Shown piece by piece: positions 21,659-33,412 of a stretch of DNA of 64,000 bases (position 1 is the first letter of the stretch; every line of letters begins with the position of its first letter). The notes beneath the pieces were generated by a model that was not told where the DNA came from, did not search any database, and worked only from the letters and a program-made list of their open reading frames with translations. The translations under genes and the position numbers were made by a program. Source of the DNA: Amphirosellinia nigrospora (taxonomy: Eukaryota; Ascomycota; Sordariomycetes; Xylariales; Xylariaceae); assembly GCA_004123355.1 (NCBI GenBank), contig SCHM01000003.1:3491058-3555057 (forward strand), given 5' to 3'.

Positions 21659-24252
21659 ATGGCTGCTCTCGGCGATGACCTGTTGCGTGTTGTCAACCAG
21701 CTCCAGGATCTGGTTTTTAACACGATCGGCTCAGATTCGCTCGATCTACCGCAAATCGTATGTCATGCGCCCTCACCCTCGCCCTCGCCTTCGCCCGCTT
21801 CTAATGGCTCTTATGCTTACCATGTTGTCTGTGCTCTTAGGTTGTGGTCGGGTCCCAGTCCGCCGGCAAATCTTCCGTGCTCGAGAACATGTTGGCCGAG
21901 ATTTTCTCCCCAGAGGAAGTGGCATTGTAACAAGGCGGCCTCTGATTCTACAACTGATTAACGTCGAGGAGGATGAATCCGAACCAGATTCGCATGCGGC
22001 CTACCGAAATCCCACGCAGGCGCGCCGCGGGGAATGGGCCGAGTTTCACCATGTTCCCAGTCGACGCTTCACTGACTTTGCCGACGTGAAGCGCGAAATC
22101 GAAAACGAGACGTCCCGAGTCGCAGGTTCTAACAAAGGCATCAACAGACAGCCCATCAATCTCAAGATATACTCGCCTCATGTGTTGAATTTGACCCTCG
22201 TTGATCTCCCAGGTCTTACCAAGGTTCGCTCTGCCGACCCTCAACAGAGCTGCAGCGACTAATCATCGATGTCATAGGTTCCTATCGGCGACCAGCCGGC
22301 AGATATCGAAAAACAAACGCGAACGCTAATATCTGAGTATATTGCCAAACCAAACAGTATCATTCTAGCCGTCTCGCCAGCGAACGTCGACATCGTCAAT
22401 TCGGAAGCTCTGAAGCTTGCTAGACATGTAGATCCCTTAGGCCGCAGAACTATTGGAGTGCTTACGAAGGTCGACCTGATGGACCATGGAACAAATGCCC
22501 TGGATATTCTGTCTGGCCGGGTCTATCCTCTGAAGTTGGGCTTTGTTGGGTGGTCAACCGGTCACAGCAAGATATCCAAGGCAACAGACCAATGGAGGAT
22601 GCTCTCAAAGCGGAAACAGAATTCTTTCGCCATCACCCAGCATACCGAAACATTGCGGCACGATGCGGCACTCAGTTCCTAGCAAAAGCACTTAATCAGA
22701 CACTTATGGCTCATATTCGGGAGCGTCTGCCAGACATTAAAGCCCGCCTCAACACTCTGATGGGGCAGACGCAACAAGAGCTTGCGAGCTATGGGGATAT
22801 GCATTTCAGTGGGAAAGAACATCGCGGATCCATGATTCTCCAATTGATGACACGTTTCGCTACGTCCTTCATTTCATCTATAGATGGAACGTCAACAGAG
22901 ATTTCAACCAAGGAGCTCTCTGGTGGCGCAAGGATCTACTACATTTTCAACTCAGTGTTTGGCAGCTCTTTGGAATCGATTGATCCTACCTCTAACCTTT
23001 CTGCTCTAGATATCAGGACTGCCATCCGCAACTCTACTGGTCCACGACCTAGCTTGTTTGTTCCCGAGATGGCGTTTGATCTACTCGTGAAGCCCCAGAT
23101 CAAGCTACTAGAGATGCCGAGCCAGCGTTGTGTCGAGCTTGTGTATGAAGAACTTATCAAGATTTGCCATACTTGCGGATCAACTGAATTGTCACGTTTT
23201 CCAAGGCTCCAGGCCAAACTTATTGAAGTTGTTTCAGATTTATTAAGAGAAAGACTGGGCCCTGCGTCAAGCTACGTTGAATCTCTGATCTCTATTCAAC
23301 GTGCTTATATAAACACAAACCATCCAAACTTCCTAGGGGCAGCTGCTGCAATGAGTCATGTTGTTGGTGCAAAGCAGGAACGTGAGCGAAAGAGACTTGT
23401 TCAGGAAGAGAGAGAGAGGCGAGAAAAAAGACGAGTTAAAGAATTGGGTGCGAATGGTACTGATGTCCCGGAAGATGACGACGAAGCGACCCATGAGAAG
23501 ATCGACCTATCCCACCCTCGGAAACATTTACAAAAAGGCTCACGAAGCATGTCACCTGCTGTTCGAGAGAACGGAGCTGGTGTTATAACGACTATAAATG
23601 GTGTACGGTCGAGCTCACCGAGCCTCAGCGCTCAGTCGGTTGGCAATACACGAGACTCATTCCTAACGTACTTCTTTGGCAAGGATGGTGCGAATCAACC
23701 ATCAGGCGCCGGCGCTCCTTCGCCACTTCCACGCCACGTTAGCCAGGCAATGGAGCCAACCTTTAGCCAGAGCATTCGACGTGGCGAAGATAAACCGCCG
23801 TATCGGCCTGCGCCTCCTTTGATCCATGATGAAGAGAGCCCAAAAACCCTGGTTTGGCCCAACTTCTGGGTTTGGCTCACAGCTGGTAAGGCAACCTCTA
23901 TTCTTTGCATACTTGTACCAGATCTAACATGTAACTTTAGGGTGAAAATGTAGAACCAGCTCTAACTGATCGAGAAGCTATGGAAACTGAGCTCATCCGT
24001 GCGCTCATTTCGTCATACTTTAATATTGTCCGCGAGTCGATCGCTGATCAGGTTCCAAAGGCCGTTATGCATCTGCTTGTTAACCATTGCAAAGATGTTG
24101 TACAGAATCGGCTTGTGAGTGAACTGTACAAGGAGACTTTGTTCGAGGAATTGTTGTACGAAGACGATGCCGTTAAGAAGGAGCGCGAAAAGTGTGAAAA
24201 GATGTTGGATACATACAGAGAAGCGGCCAAGATCATTGGCGAGGTTATATAA
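21659..24252 (+). CDS. DNM1: Dynamin-related GTPase DNM1 (mitochondrial/peroxisomal fission)
   Basis: Large GTPase that constricts mitochondria and peroxisomes. Exon 1 (21659-21757) reads [19 protein letters not shown]. After intron 21758-21840 comes the P-loop [16 protein letters not shown], then [29 protein letters not shown] (G3), intron 22224-22277, [16 protein letters not shown] and [11 protein letters not shown] (G4). The middle/stalk domain follows, then a Ser/Gly-rich variable insert with [12 protein letters not shown] and [17 protein letters not shown], intron 23886-23940, and the GED domain [20 protein letters not shown] ... [20 protein letters not shown] ending at 24252. The [18 protein letters not shown] block marks the Dnm1 rather than the Vps1 subgroup. 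Three frame breaks (near 21889, 22548 in a G run, and about 23845 before the last intron) are read as sequence errors. Confidence 0.92.
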
Positions 24253-24660
24253 GTATGAAGACTCCTTGTTATTCGCCTCCCCATCAATTGGGAACCAGGA
24301 GAGAAAGGGGCGCTTACTGCTAGGCCTGCTACCAACAGCTTGTAATGACTACCGGAACTGTATAAATAAGCGGGCCAAAAACAGAAGAGCACATTGCTGC
24401 TGGGAGGAGAGTGGATTGTAAACGGAGGTATTAGATATTTTGTACATTTAGACCACGTACAGTGTACTGACGGAAAACCTAGCTCACAATCGCAACATGG
24501 ACTTCTCCCAACACATGCGTTGTGCAGGGTGTTTGTTCACTTATATCAAGAGCAGCGACCCTAGTGTATTTTGCTAATACAACGAACTGCAAATGCTTCA
24601 CGTCATATTCTACTGGCAGGTGAAATATCTCGGGTATCGTCTACGTTTACTGGCACCACT
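24253..24660. other. Convergent 3' intergenic of DNM1 and RNA1
   Basis: About 400 nt between two convergent stop codons. No gene is seen; it presumably holds both polyadenylation regions. Confidence 0.5.
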
Positions 24661-26022
24661 TCAGATGCTAGTCTTCTGGAGCCTGCTTGCTAAGTCGTCG
24701 ATCTCTTGGTCTTTGAGTTGGACAGTGGGCTCTTCTTGAGCTTCCTCTGCATCTTTGATCAGTTTTTCGGCGCGCTCTTCTGTGGTTATATCTTCCTCCT
24801 CCTCCTCCTCTCTTCTTCTTCGTCCGAGTCCAGTTCCTCGAGATCGCTAAGACTGTCTACGCCCCAAGCATCTTCATCCACAAAGTCGCCAGCATATTTC
24901 TCCTTGCGGGCTTCCAAGAGCTCCTGAAGAGCCAGAATCGACTCGTCGTCTTCAGAGAATTTGTTGCCATTCAACTCAATCCTCCGTAAAGCGGGTAGCG
25001 CATCCTGAGCCGCGGTTGACAGATGCTTAATGGCCGGTGCAGTTATGTCATTGTACTGGAGGCGAAGAGTCTCAAGCTTCCGGTTCTGACCTTTAGACAG
25101 TGCCTCGGCAAGCAGGACTCCTCCTTTAGCACTAAGAAGCGAGTCTCCAATGCCGAGGAGGATATCGCGCCACAGAGGGACGACCTTAGCAAGGGCTCTG
25201 GCACCCATGACGGTGAAAGTGTTGTCCTGCAGATCTAAAACCTTCAGCTCAGTGGTGTGGTTCAGACCCTCACTCAAAAACAATGAAATGCCTTCTTGCC
25301 GGATACCATTTTGGACCATCTTGATCTCCTTAACCTTATTATGAAGGTGGAAGGTCTCGGCCCATGCCATCATGCTTCCGTTCTCCAGACGGTTACGACC
25401 ACAGATTACCGTCTCCAGGTAGGGACATCCTGGCCCGCTTTCCGAGCCTCCTCTTCTTCGCGTGTAACGTTGAGAGGGCATTAGCAATGTTGATGCCGGC
25501 ATGGGGCCTAGCCCGTTGTTGAGAATAGGTGCTGCAGCGGAACGTGGCTTGACAAGAAAGCAATCAAGGGCTCCTGCGTGTTGAGGCCAAATGCGTTGTC
25601 GTTTAGATTGATAGTCCGAAGGTTGGGGAGATTTAGAATTGAGGTAAGCAGGTAGGAAAGCGCTTCGGGGATTTCGTTCAGCAGGCGCCCTGTGAATATG
25701 TCGGCTAGGTTGGCGACCTGGAGGGATAATCGAGTTAGCGCCAGGGCCGCGAAGAAGGGAAGACTTAGACTGCAATCGCAGACGAGGGGCGCTGCGACAA
25801 GAAGCGGAAGACACACTATGAACCTACCTTAAGCGTCTTCTTAGTAGCCAAAACCTCCCCGAGAAGCTTGCACGCGCCTACGCCAAGAGTGTTGCCCAGC
25901 ACGCGCACTTCCTCGACGTCTTGGATGTCGCGCAGAGGACCGATGTGAGCCTCCAGGTCTTCGGCAGTATCGAGTTTCAGGCCCTTCCCTTCGAGGGAAA
26001 AGACCTTCGAATCTGTCGCCAT
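24661..26022 (-). CDS. RNA1: Ran GTPase-activating protein (RNA1/RanGAP)
   Basis: Leucine-rich-repeat protein that stimulates GTP hydrolysis by Ran at the cytoplasmic side of the nuclear pore. The ATG at 26022 starts MATDSKVFSLEGKGLKLDTA; the conserved RVLGNTLGVGACKLLGEVL follows. After an intron (about 25719-25828) come ANLADIFTGRLLNEIPEAL, LRTINLNDNAFGLNTQEPL, then ILNNNGLGP, PYLETVICGRNRLENGSM, VKEIKMVQNGIRQEGI, LKVLDLQDNTFTVMGARAL, LETLRLQYNDITAPAIKHL and ALRRIELNGNKFSEDDE: a run of consecutive LRRs. An acidic segment with a poly-Glu tract and the tail EIDDLASRLQKTSI close the protein at 24661. Four frame breaks (about 25535, 25470, 25440, and in the GAG run near 24805) are likely consensus errors or repeat slippage. 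Confidence 0.92.
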
Positions 26023-27667
26023 TTTGCGACCTCAAGTCAATGTAGAGCGGGCGCAGATCAGGGACGGATACAACGTTAAGTATTTTCTATAGTTGTAGGG
26101 AGAACAAAGGAGCCAGAATAAATAGTAAGAAGACAGTATAACAAGTTATCCAGCTGTGCGAACGCCTAGCAACCTAGATACCTACTTCAGACACGGAAGA
26201 GAAGGGATGATAAAATCCAGGGATGTAGAATGTTCTATGAGTTCCTTTATGGTGGGGGAGGGGCAGTGCCTAAATAGTTGCATACCTTCATAGAATGATC
26301 ATATGTACTTAGTACCCGTAAGTACCTCTTACTTTCAGCAGGCGCCATGTATGTGGGGTACATACCGTAGGGCTTGACACATCCAAGATAGGTATCTATG
26401 TACTTTGTATTGCTGTCGATTACCTATACCTAAGTACTTAGTACCTAGGTACCTACCTCCAGGGCTGTTCAGTCTCCTCAACTCTCTCTTATATGTACGA
26501 TCAATTCCTCTCGAACTGGGTTTATTCACCAAACTAGCGATGATCAAGTAGATTGATCTTGGTTTGCTAGACCTTTACTCTTTACTCCTCTCCCGTATCA
26601 GATTTTCTACCCTGCAAAGCGAAATTGTAATCAAGTTAATCAAGTCTAGGACAAGACTGATTATCATTCTTTTTCTCCTTTCCGAATAAGTCAATGAGCT
26701 CTTTCTCCTACTCTCCAAAATATTCTCATTTCCTCTGCATTCAGAGGCTTCTTGTCAGTTCCCATCCAGTTCCTATCTCTATTATCTTCTCGCGCAAAGT
26801 TGAGAACCACAAGCTCCCAAGTATTTATGGGCGAGCTATGGCAATGTCCTGCTAGGCTGGGCAAGCAGCGACTCACGTCACTCAGCTCTCCTATGAAGAA
26901 GATTTTTTTTTTTTTTTAGGCTAGCAGTGTCAAGCCCGACTTGTCGTCCTCATCTTCTAATCCTAATCACATGAACAATCAAACCCGCTTTGAGGACAAC
27001 GACCGGAGAATTTGTCCAGTACACACCTATAAGTCGTGCCCAGGGCTCGATAGTTGTGTTGAAGCGAAGGTAGGCCAGGCTCTGATAAATTCCAAAAAGT
27101 TCAAATTCGACGAAGGTGTAGATAAGGGGTTAGGCCTTCAACAGGTTACCTACTGCCTACCGAAGTATGGCAATTAACTTTCACATTTCTTCCGCCTAAA
27201 CTGCCTGGTAGACTGTTGTCTGTCAATAAATATTTCAAATCACTTCTCAGCCCTTCATCCGGCTGTTCTTACGATGCAGGGCTTTCTCTCGTCACTAGTT
27301 CGCTCCCTATTTTAAAACCAGCAGTTGTCTGGCAACTTTCAAGAAGAAGGTTTCGGGCAATTATGCCTACTCCTCTTCGGGGCCATACTGAGCTTCAAAT
27401 GTGGCAGTTGGCTTGCCAGAGGGGATGTCAGTTTCATAGTAGAAAAAGCCAACTCCTCTGTCCTATTAACACACTATCAAATACCGAGTGTAAACACACG
27501 ACGCTTTGGCTTATATGGTCTTTTTCTCTCAGAATCTGTGAGATGTGTCTTGTAGATAAGACTACGAAAGCATGGCCTTAACTCCAGTCACTCTATTTAG
27601 CTCATCTAACTGTGTATAAGGAAGTTGATTTATTACTCTCATCATCGATTCCCGCCTGTCTAGTTCC
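26023..27667. other. Intergenic region with TAGGTACCTA palindromes
   Basis: No supported gene in about 1.6 kb. The RNA1 promoter lies at the left end. Palindromic words cluster at 26395-26458. A T15-type tract occurs at about 26905-26920. A frame at 26941-27177 and others up to 27581 are unrecognised; they may be further decayed parts of the pseudogene to the right. Confidence 0.4.
26441..26458. repeat. TAGGTACCTAGGTA-type palindromic word (representative copy)
   Basis: GTACCTAGGTACCTACCT is one of at least twenty related copies in this window, all in intergenic DNA or introns. The core CCTAGG / GGTACC is self-complementary. Other clear copies are at 32366-32382, 34681-34712, 38511-38523 and 44456-44470. 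Confidence 0.75.
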
Positions 27668-29884
27668 GGCCCTCCGTTCATATTCATCGGCGAGGACGTG
27701 AGTGTTATACCGTTAGCTATCCTCCAAAGTGGATACGCAGCTAAGTCACCAGTGACCAAAGTTTTCCTATCAAGTCATGTAGAAGCTATCCAGGAATATT
27801 TTACATCAGTCAGGTCAATAGGAGGAGCAACAGCCGAGGAGTGGCTCAAGGGGATTCAGGGACGTGGGAAAGAGCTCCGTGCTGATGCTCTTTGATGGGA
27901 GAAATTCGAGATGACTGGCGGACATGTACAGATGCGACGAGACATCTCTTCTGATTACACACCAATTAACGGGAAGTTTAAAGATATAACGACAGCGCCA
28001 ACACCCTCGTCACTAGCTTCTTCTGTAGAAAAACCACGGATACCTCTAAAGTTACCAGCGATTTCCGCTAATTCAGATACTGTCCCTAGTACCAGCTCTC
28101 ATGAGTAATATTACACGCAGCAAAACACGTGAAGGGCTAGAAGGAATAAAAGCTGCTTGTCGTGCAGAAATTGAAAAGAGAGCCTCGGAACTAGAACTAC
28201 CGATAACATCACATATTTGAGCTTTAATTCCTTCCTTCCAAGCAGCAATCCAAATCACGTCGCCTTTCGATGACTTAGCCTAAGAATTACTGAAGCCTCG
28301 TTTAGTAGCTCAGAGAAAATGTGTAGATCAGGAGCTGCACAAAAAACAAGGCATACATTCTCATTCTCCGGCTGCTGCCAAAAATTGTTCGCGGAGGCAA
28401 ACACTCGAAGGCAAATAGCAAATCTATAAAATTTAGAACAGTAGGTAATCTTTTTTTAAATCGTTATTTGGGACAATACTACGTCGGTTATTTTTCATGT
28501 TGTTGAATATTCAGACACGACATTTGACGTTTCCTAGCTTGTGGGTGTAGTTATAACTGGCACTAAATCGATCAGATGCTCAATGCCTCCTTCGAGCTCG
28601 GATGTCAATTCTAGCTGACCAGATCACCCGCGATGGTTGGGGCAACGGTTGCCAGGTCAACAAAGAATCTAGCCCACAATTTGCTGCTGGGGTCCTCTTG
28701 TATGTAAAAAGACAATTTTATGCAGACATTGAGGAAGATGGTAAGAGGAAGTTCGCCTTTATTTTTAATAGCTACCTTCAGCCTTTATCATATTATTCAT
28801 TTCCCTCGATTGACCTAGTATCATCCTCATAACCCAGTCAACTCACTCTATCATTTTGGAAAACTCACTGACCAGACTAGATACTGCTGCCTGTGCTGCT
28901 GGCCAACAGCCAGTTCTTGAAGCCCCAAATGGCCCATACACCCAGAAGCTTACGCTTGAAAACATGAGATGGCTTTTCGATGTCAAAGTGAAACCACTCA
29001 CAGGGACACAGGAAAAAGAACTCTTCTACTGCAATGGATGTGAGGCTGATGCTAAGTTGTGTGGGTTTAAAGGAGTTGTACAACATTACGCTGCCAAACA
29101 TACAAGTTGTCTAAGTCTTGGTAATGCCATAATTCATTTCGTGGACGGCCTATCTAACAATACCTAAGGAAATGCGCCCTATACGTGATGCCTTTGGGCT
29201 TCGGCGCAAAGCCTGCTGTTTTGAACTAGGCATAATAACAGCCGCAAATCAAGACAAGAAATCGTATTCTCTACCACAGCTCGTAAGCACATCTACTAAC
29301 AACACGTCAAGCAATTGTATGTTATGGGCACACCATTGCTCAATTGGTGTACTGACATGATACCTATCAGACCTTAGTATCTTATCCAATCTGTGTGGCC
29401 TGATGAATGTGGACAATCAAAGATTTGCCCTGGTCTATAGTGCTTTCTCGGGGACTGATTTCGGCAGTTCGCAATTTAAATCATAGTCGATTTCCTACCA
29501 CTCCTTCATATTTTGGCCACCAAACTTTGAGTCATAGTATTCAAATCAGCAATCACGCTCACAGCAACCCAAAATGCAACAAATGAACATTTTCAGGTAC
29601 AAACGGCAAGGCAACTCCGAAACATAAAAGAAGACGAAAGATATACCAAGCAATCAATCCGAGCTTATGTTCTGTAGAGCTAGAAGGCAGACCTTCTGAA
29701 CAAAGAGATGGCTATTAATGTATCAGTATACTTTCAATACGGAAGCTAGTACAAGAGTTGCTCTAGTTTCAGTCCAAAGCCCGGTCGGAAATTATCGGAG
29801 ACCGTCGAGAATGACGAAGAGGATGCGTTTGATCTGCTCGCCGGTTTGGAATCGCAGTTGGAACGGCAAGCGAAATTGCCTTGA
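27668..29884 (+). pseudogene. Degenerate copy of a conserved fungal gene of unknown function, RIP-like stops
   Basis: Fragments of one protein can be read in order: GPPFIFIGEDVSVIPLAIL and AEEWLKGIQGRGKELRADAL, a TGA at 27893 where the family has Arg-Trp, WEKFEMTGGHVQMRRDI, then SKTREGLEGIKAACRAEIEK, SFQAAIQITSPFDDLA with TAA at the expected Trp (AWELLKPRL pattern), ITRDGWGNGCQVNKESSPQF, an intron beginning GTAAGA (28741), LTLENMRWLFDVKVKPLT, KELFYCNGCE and GVVQHYAAKHTSCLSLG (a zinc-finger-like CxxC...HxxxxH block), and a C-terminus EEDAFDLLAGLESQLERQ ending at 29882. I recall the block pattern from long unnamed ascomycete proteins; the exact family is unsure. TGG-to-TAA and CGN-to-TGA changes are C-to-T / G-to-A transitions on both strands, as repeat-induced point mutation produces. 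The region is also richer in A/T than its surroundings by eye. Confidence 0.6.
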
Positions 29885-30927
29885 TTGTTCTGTGAGCCCG
29901 TCTAAATAGGCATAAGCCTGAAATGACGGCTACTCCTAGCTACCATCTATTCTTGCTTCGGCTTCACATTTAAGAGCGGCTCATTCGACACGACTACATC
30001 TTGAACCCTCCAACCAACTTACACGTATACATTAAGCTCGTTATTGTTATGCAACTTCCGCCTTTTATCAAGTGCGCATCTAAACAAGGAGCACTGTTTA
30101 AAATGCCGGAATTCTAAACTAATACGCAACCGCGTCTAGACCCTACGATTACGGCTATGGTAAAGAAACACGCAAGAATTCATGTTGTAATTCCCCACGC
30201 CTCACAAGAGTTAGGAAATCATGAAATCATCCATCTTTATAATATAATGGGTTCTACAATACTGCGTCTAATGCTACTTATTACATGTACTAATTCAAGC
30301 AACTGCTTGATAACTTCGTAGTTGGCATTTCGTAGCCTGAGAGTATATATTCTAGGTAATTAATACTGAAAACCTTTAAGCCGATACCCATGGTATTATT
30401 GGGTTACTACTACTACCTACATGCTTACAAAAAGGGAGACAATATACCGAAACCATCCTAGTTTCATAGTCTTACATTGTAGTAACATCTTCAAGTCGTA
30501 GTGCTTCGCATGCAGAACCAAATTACCTATTAAAAGGCATGACAAAGATTTGTAATAAAATACTTTGTTCTAATATCTCTAAAAGGGTCTACGTTGTAGT
30601 GCAATACAATAAGGAACATGGCCGAGTGTTCATCCACCACCATGGATTACAATTACACATTTGGAGGAAATCATTATGTCGTAAATTTCCGAGGCCCAGC
30701 TGCTCTTTGCCTTACGAGAGTAACTTGTGAACTAAAAACAATGATGCAACCATCATAGGCGAGAATAGAAATTGCGACTCTACAAATTCAATGGCTTTTT
30801 AACAGGGTAGTTTGAAGATTGTCTCATAGTATAGTTGGGGAATTGTGTGCACAAGTCGCACGACAAGACTAAAGTAGCTATGTTGTATAATTTCAAATAT
30901 AGCCCGTAGTAGGATCTTGAGCCGTTG
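29885..30927. other. AT-rich region, no supported gene
   Basis: About 1 kb of AT-rich sequence between the pseudogene and the ARC40 stop. No coding pattern is seen. It may be further mutated sequence of the same origin. Confidence 0.45.
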
Positions 30928-32136
30928 TTAAGTATTCCAAACAACTACTCTGCCGTCCACGCCGCTGGCTATATAACGTGTTAGCCGGTGGAATGAAGCT
31001 GTAAAGGTCCAGGGTGTGACTTACTGCTAAATTTACTAACGGATCCATTCTTCCCTTCATAGACACGGAGTGTCGTGATGGTGTTTTGGTGGACCGTCTT
31101 TAGTTGGGTGTCATCTTTGACTTTGCCCTTAAGGTCCATCTGCCTGAACATGTTCAACGCAGAATCTTCTCGAGCATCGTTGAGGCCGGGTCTCCCCTTG
31201 GCCTCCAAAGTGCCAGTCAGTTGCCATCCCGAAGGACCGCCCTGGAAACGGAAGGCTTCGCAGTCGTATCCGGCCGCAATGATCTCATCCTCACCGTTCC
31301 AGATCATGCTCATGAACGGTAGCAACTGCGTACTGATGCTGACCACAGCTTGGGGTGGCTGTTCCGGGCCAGAAGGGTAAACCACGGTTATGCTACTGTC
31401 GTGGGCGGCAAAGGCTAGGGCATTCCCGCTTGGAGAGAAAGCCACGAGTGCACCCAGCCAGCCGAGTTGTTCAAGAACTCGCCACAGACTGTGTTGAAGG
31501 GCAGGCGTTCGCCCCAGACGCTGGGCTCGGGACGGGCATCAACGCCTTTGACAAAGCTTGAGAAGACCCTAGCATGGGCATCGGTCGAACCGGCAGCTAG
31601 CAGAACAGAGTTCGGATGCCAGTTGACCGTCGTGATGGTGCTGCGGATAGGCTTCTTCAGATGCTTCGAAACCCACCAGTCGTTTTCCTCCTCAAAGTAG
31701 CAGATGGCGATGACGCGGTCGCCAGAGCCGACAGCGAATTTGGTCTCGGAGGGCGACCAGCGCACAAAGGTAGCAGCTCGGGCAATACGAAGGAGAACGA
31801 GAGTGGGCTTGTAGCCCGTGGGAGAGGGCTCCCAGACAAGGGCGTTTCGGTCTAACGTAGGAGTGTGAGAATCGGATGCCAGTAGACGATGAGGTAGCCG
31901 GGTGGATAGATACCTTGGGAGCATGTGACTATACGGCCACTTTCCGGGGCGATGTCAACACTAGTGACGGTTTTATCATGGCCCTTCAGTTCGTCCTTCA
32001 ATTTGAAGGCGTTGCCTGTTTTCCCATAGAGCTCGACGGTCGTATCCTTGGCTACGGCCAGCGTCTGGCGATCTGCCGAGAAGGAGTGGTCGGCAATGGG
32101 CCGGTGAAAAAGGTGGTGCACCTCGGGCGACGCCAT
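30928..32136 (-). CDS. ARC40: Arp2/3 complex subunit ARPC1 (WD40)
   Basis: Beta-propeller subunit of the Arp2/3 actin-nucleating complex. The ATG at 32136 starts [20 protein letters not shown], followed by [19 protein letters not shown] and [20 protein letters not shown]. An intron ends near 31856 and the next exon reads [99 protein letters not shown] and [12 protein letters not shown] short last exon, [12 protein letters not shown], closes the propeller at 30928. The order of repeats and the final W-N-T end match fungal ARPC1. A single-base deletion near 31450 (in GWVHA-VAFSP) breaks the frame. It is divergent from the RRM gene across a 414-nt promoter. Confidence 0.92.
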
Positions 32137-32550
32137 TTTCAGTAGAATGAGGAGGGGAGACCGGCGGTAGGAGTAGCTCTCAACTACCACAATCAATCTA
32201 TTTCTATTGACAAGAAATCGGAGTAGGTTAGGTATAGTACCTTATAACTACCTAAAAGGACGAGACAGCAGGGCGCCGGTGACGTGGTACAGTGGGGGGT
32301 TCATAGGCATTATAGGCATGTACCTGCATACCCCCGGTTAGAGGGAGTTTCTCCTTCATGAATATCTAGGTACCTAGGTACCTCTAGCTCAAGGTTTGTC
32401 GCAGCTCAGAAGATAGCCCTCTCTCACTCTGTGGAAATCAACTATACGTAGTTTGACTTGCAACCCACGCATTTCATCGCCATCCTCCACTGAGCCGAGC
32501 ACTACGTTGAGTGGCTACGAAATCCCAGCCTTTATTTCGTCGTTCTCGTC
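32137..32550. promoter_or_regulatory. Divergent promoter between ARC40 and the RRM gene
   Basis: 414 nt between two divergent start codons. It contains the palindromic word TCTAGGTACCTAGGTACC at about 32365-32382. Bidirectional promoter activity is inferred from geometry. Confidence 0.45.
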
Positions 32551-33297
32551 ATGTCCGCCGCTGTGGCTGCTCGCTCGGTGCCAGCCAAGCCTGCAATCAA
32601 AACACCACCTATTCCCTCGAACCAGACGTATGTTACGTGTAATGCAGTTTTATTGATAACGAGATAGCTAACATTGCCCCCTCTGCAGTCTGTATGTCAC
32701 AAATCTGCCGTCCGCAAAGATTAACAAAGGCGATCTGAAGACAGCCCTCTACCTCCTGTTTTCCACGTACGGCCCTATTCTCGATGTCATCGCCTTGAAA
32801 ACTGCAAAAATGCGTGGTCAAGCGCACATCGTCTTTCGTGATACGCATGCTGCCACACAAGCTATGAGGTCTCTGGATGGGTTCCAATTTCTGGGCAAAG
32901 AACTTGTATGTCTTCATCCTAACCCGAGTCGCGAGGAACCCAACACGGCTAACCGCAATTTTGCGTGCAGAAAATACAATATGCGAAGTCGAAGTCGGAT
33001 ACCATCGCGAAGCTTGACGGCACTTATAAATTGCCTGGCTCGGCTGCTGCCAATGTCGAGATGACCGAGATTCAACAAAGCATCTTCAATGCCCCTGCAC
33101 CTACATCATCCGCCGCCTCCGCCGCTCCCACACACACCCTACCACCAAAACCGCCTCAGGCAACGAACGTGCCTATAGCAAAAGCACCAAGCCCTGATAC
33201 TCGCGGTCAGAAACGGCCTCGTGACGAGGAAGAAGAAGAGGAAGAGGAGGAGAGTGACGAGGACGTGGCAATGGAAGAGGATAGTGACGATGAATGA
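32551..33297 (+). CDS. U1A/U2B''-like snRNP protein with one RRM
   Basis: Spliceosomal RNA-binding protein of the U1A/U2B''/SNF family. Exon 1 (32551-32627) reads MSAAVAARSVPAKPAIKTPP. Exon 2 (32689-32905) holds the RRM: RNP2 is LYVTNLPSAKINKGDLK and RNP1 is MRGQAHIVFRD, with SLDGFQFLGKEL after it. Exon 3 (32971-33297) begins KIQYAKSKSDTIAKLDGTY, a block diagnostic of the U1A/U2B'' family, then runs through an Ala/Pro-rich linker to an Asp/Glu tail ending EEDSDDE. Only one RRM is present, as in yeast Msl1 (U2B''), whereas metazoan U1A and U2B'' have two; this leans towards the U2B'' role but does not prove it. Splice sites and frame are clean, with no error. Confidence 0.88.
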
Positions 33298-33412
33298 GGG
33301 TCGCACCAATTATTACCTTGCGACTGGAGTCCAGTATTTCCATCTACTGGCCATCTAGTGGAATGCACCGCCACCACCGTTTGATGTATTGTCTGCGACT
33401 GTGAAGCTGAGT

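Noticed and set aside
24706-24927. Plus-strand Ser-rich frame over the RNA1 tail
   Set aside because: Antisense shadow of the poly-Glu tract of RNA1.
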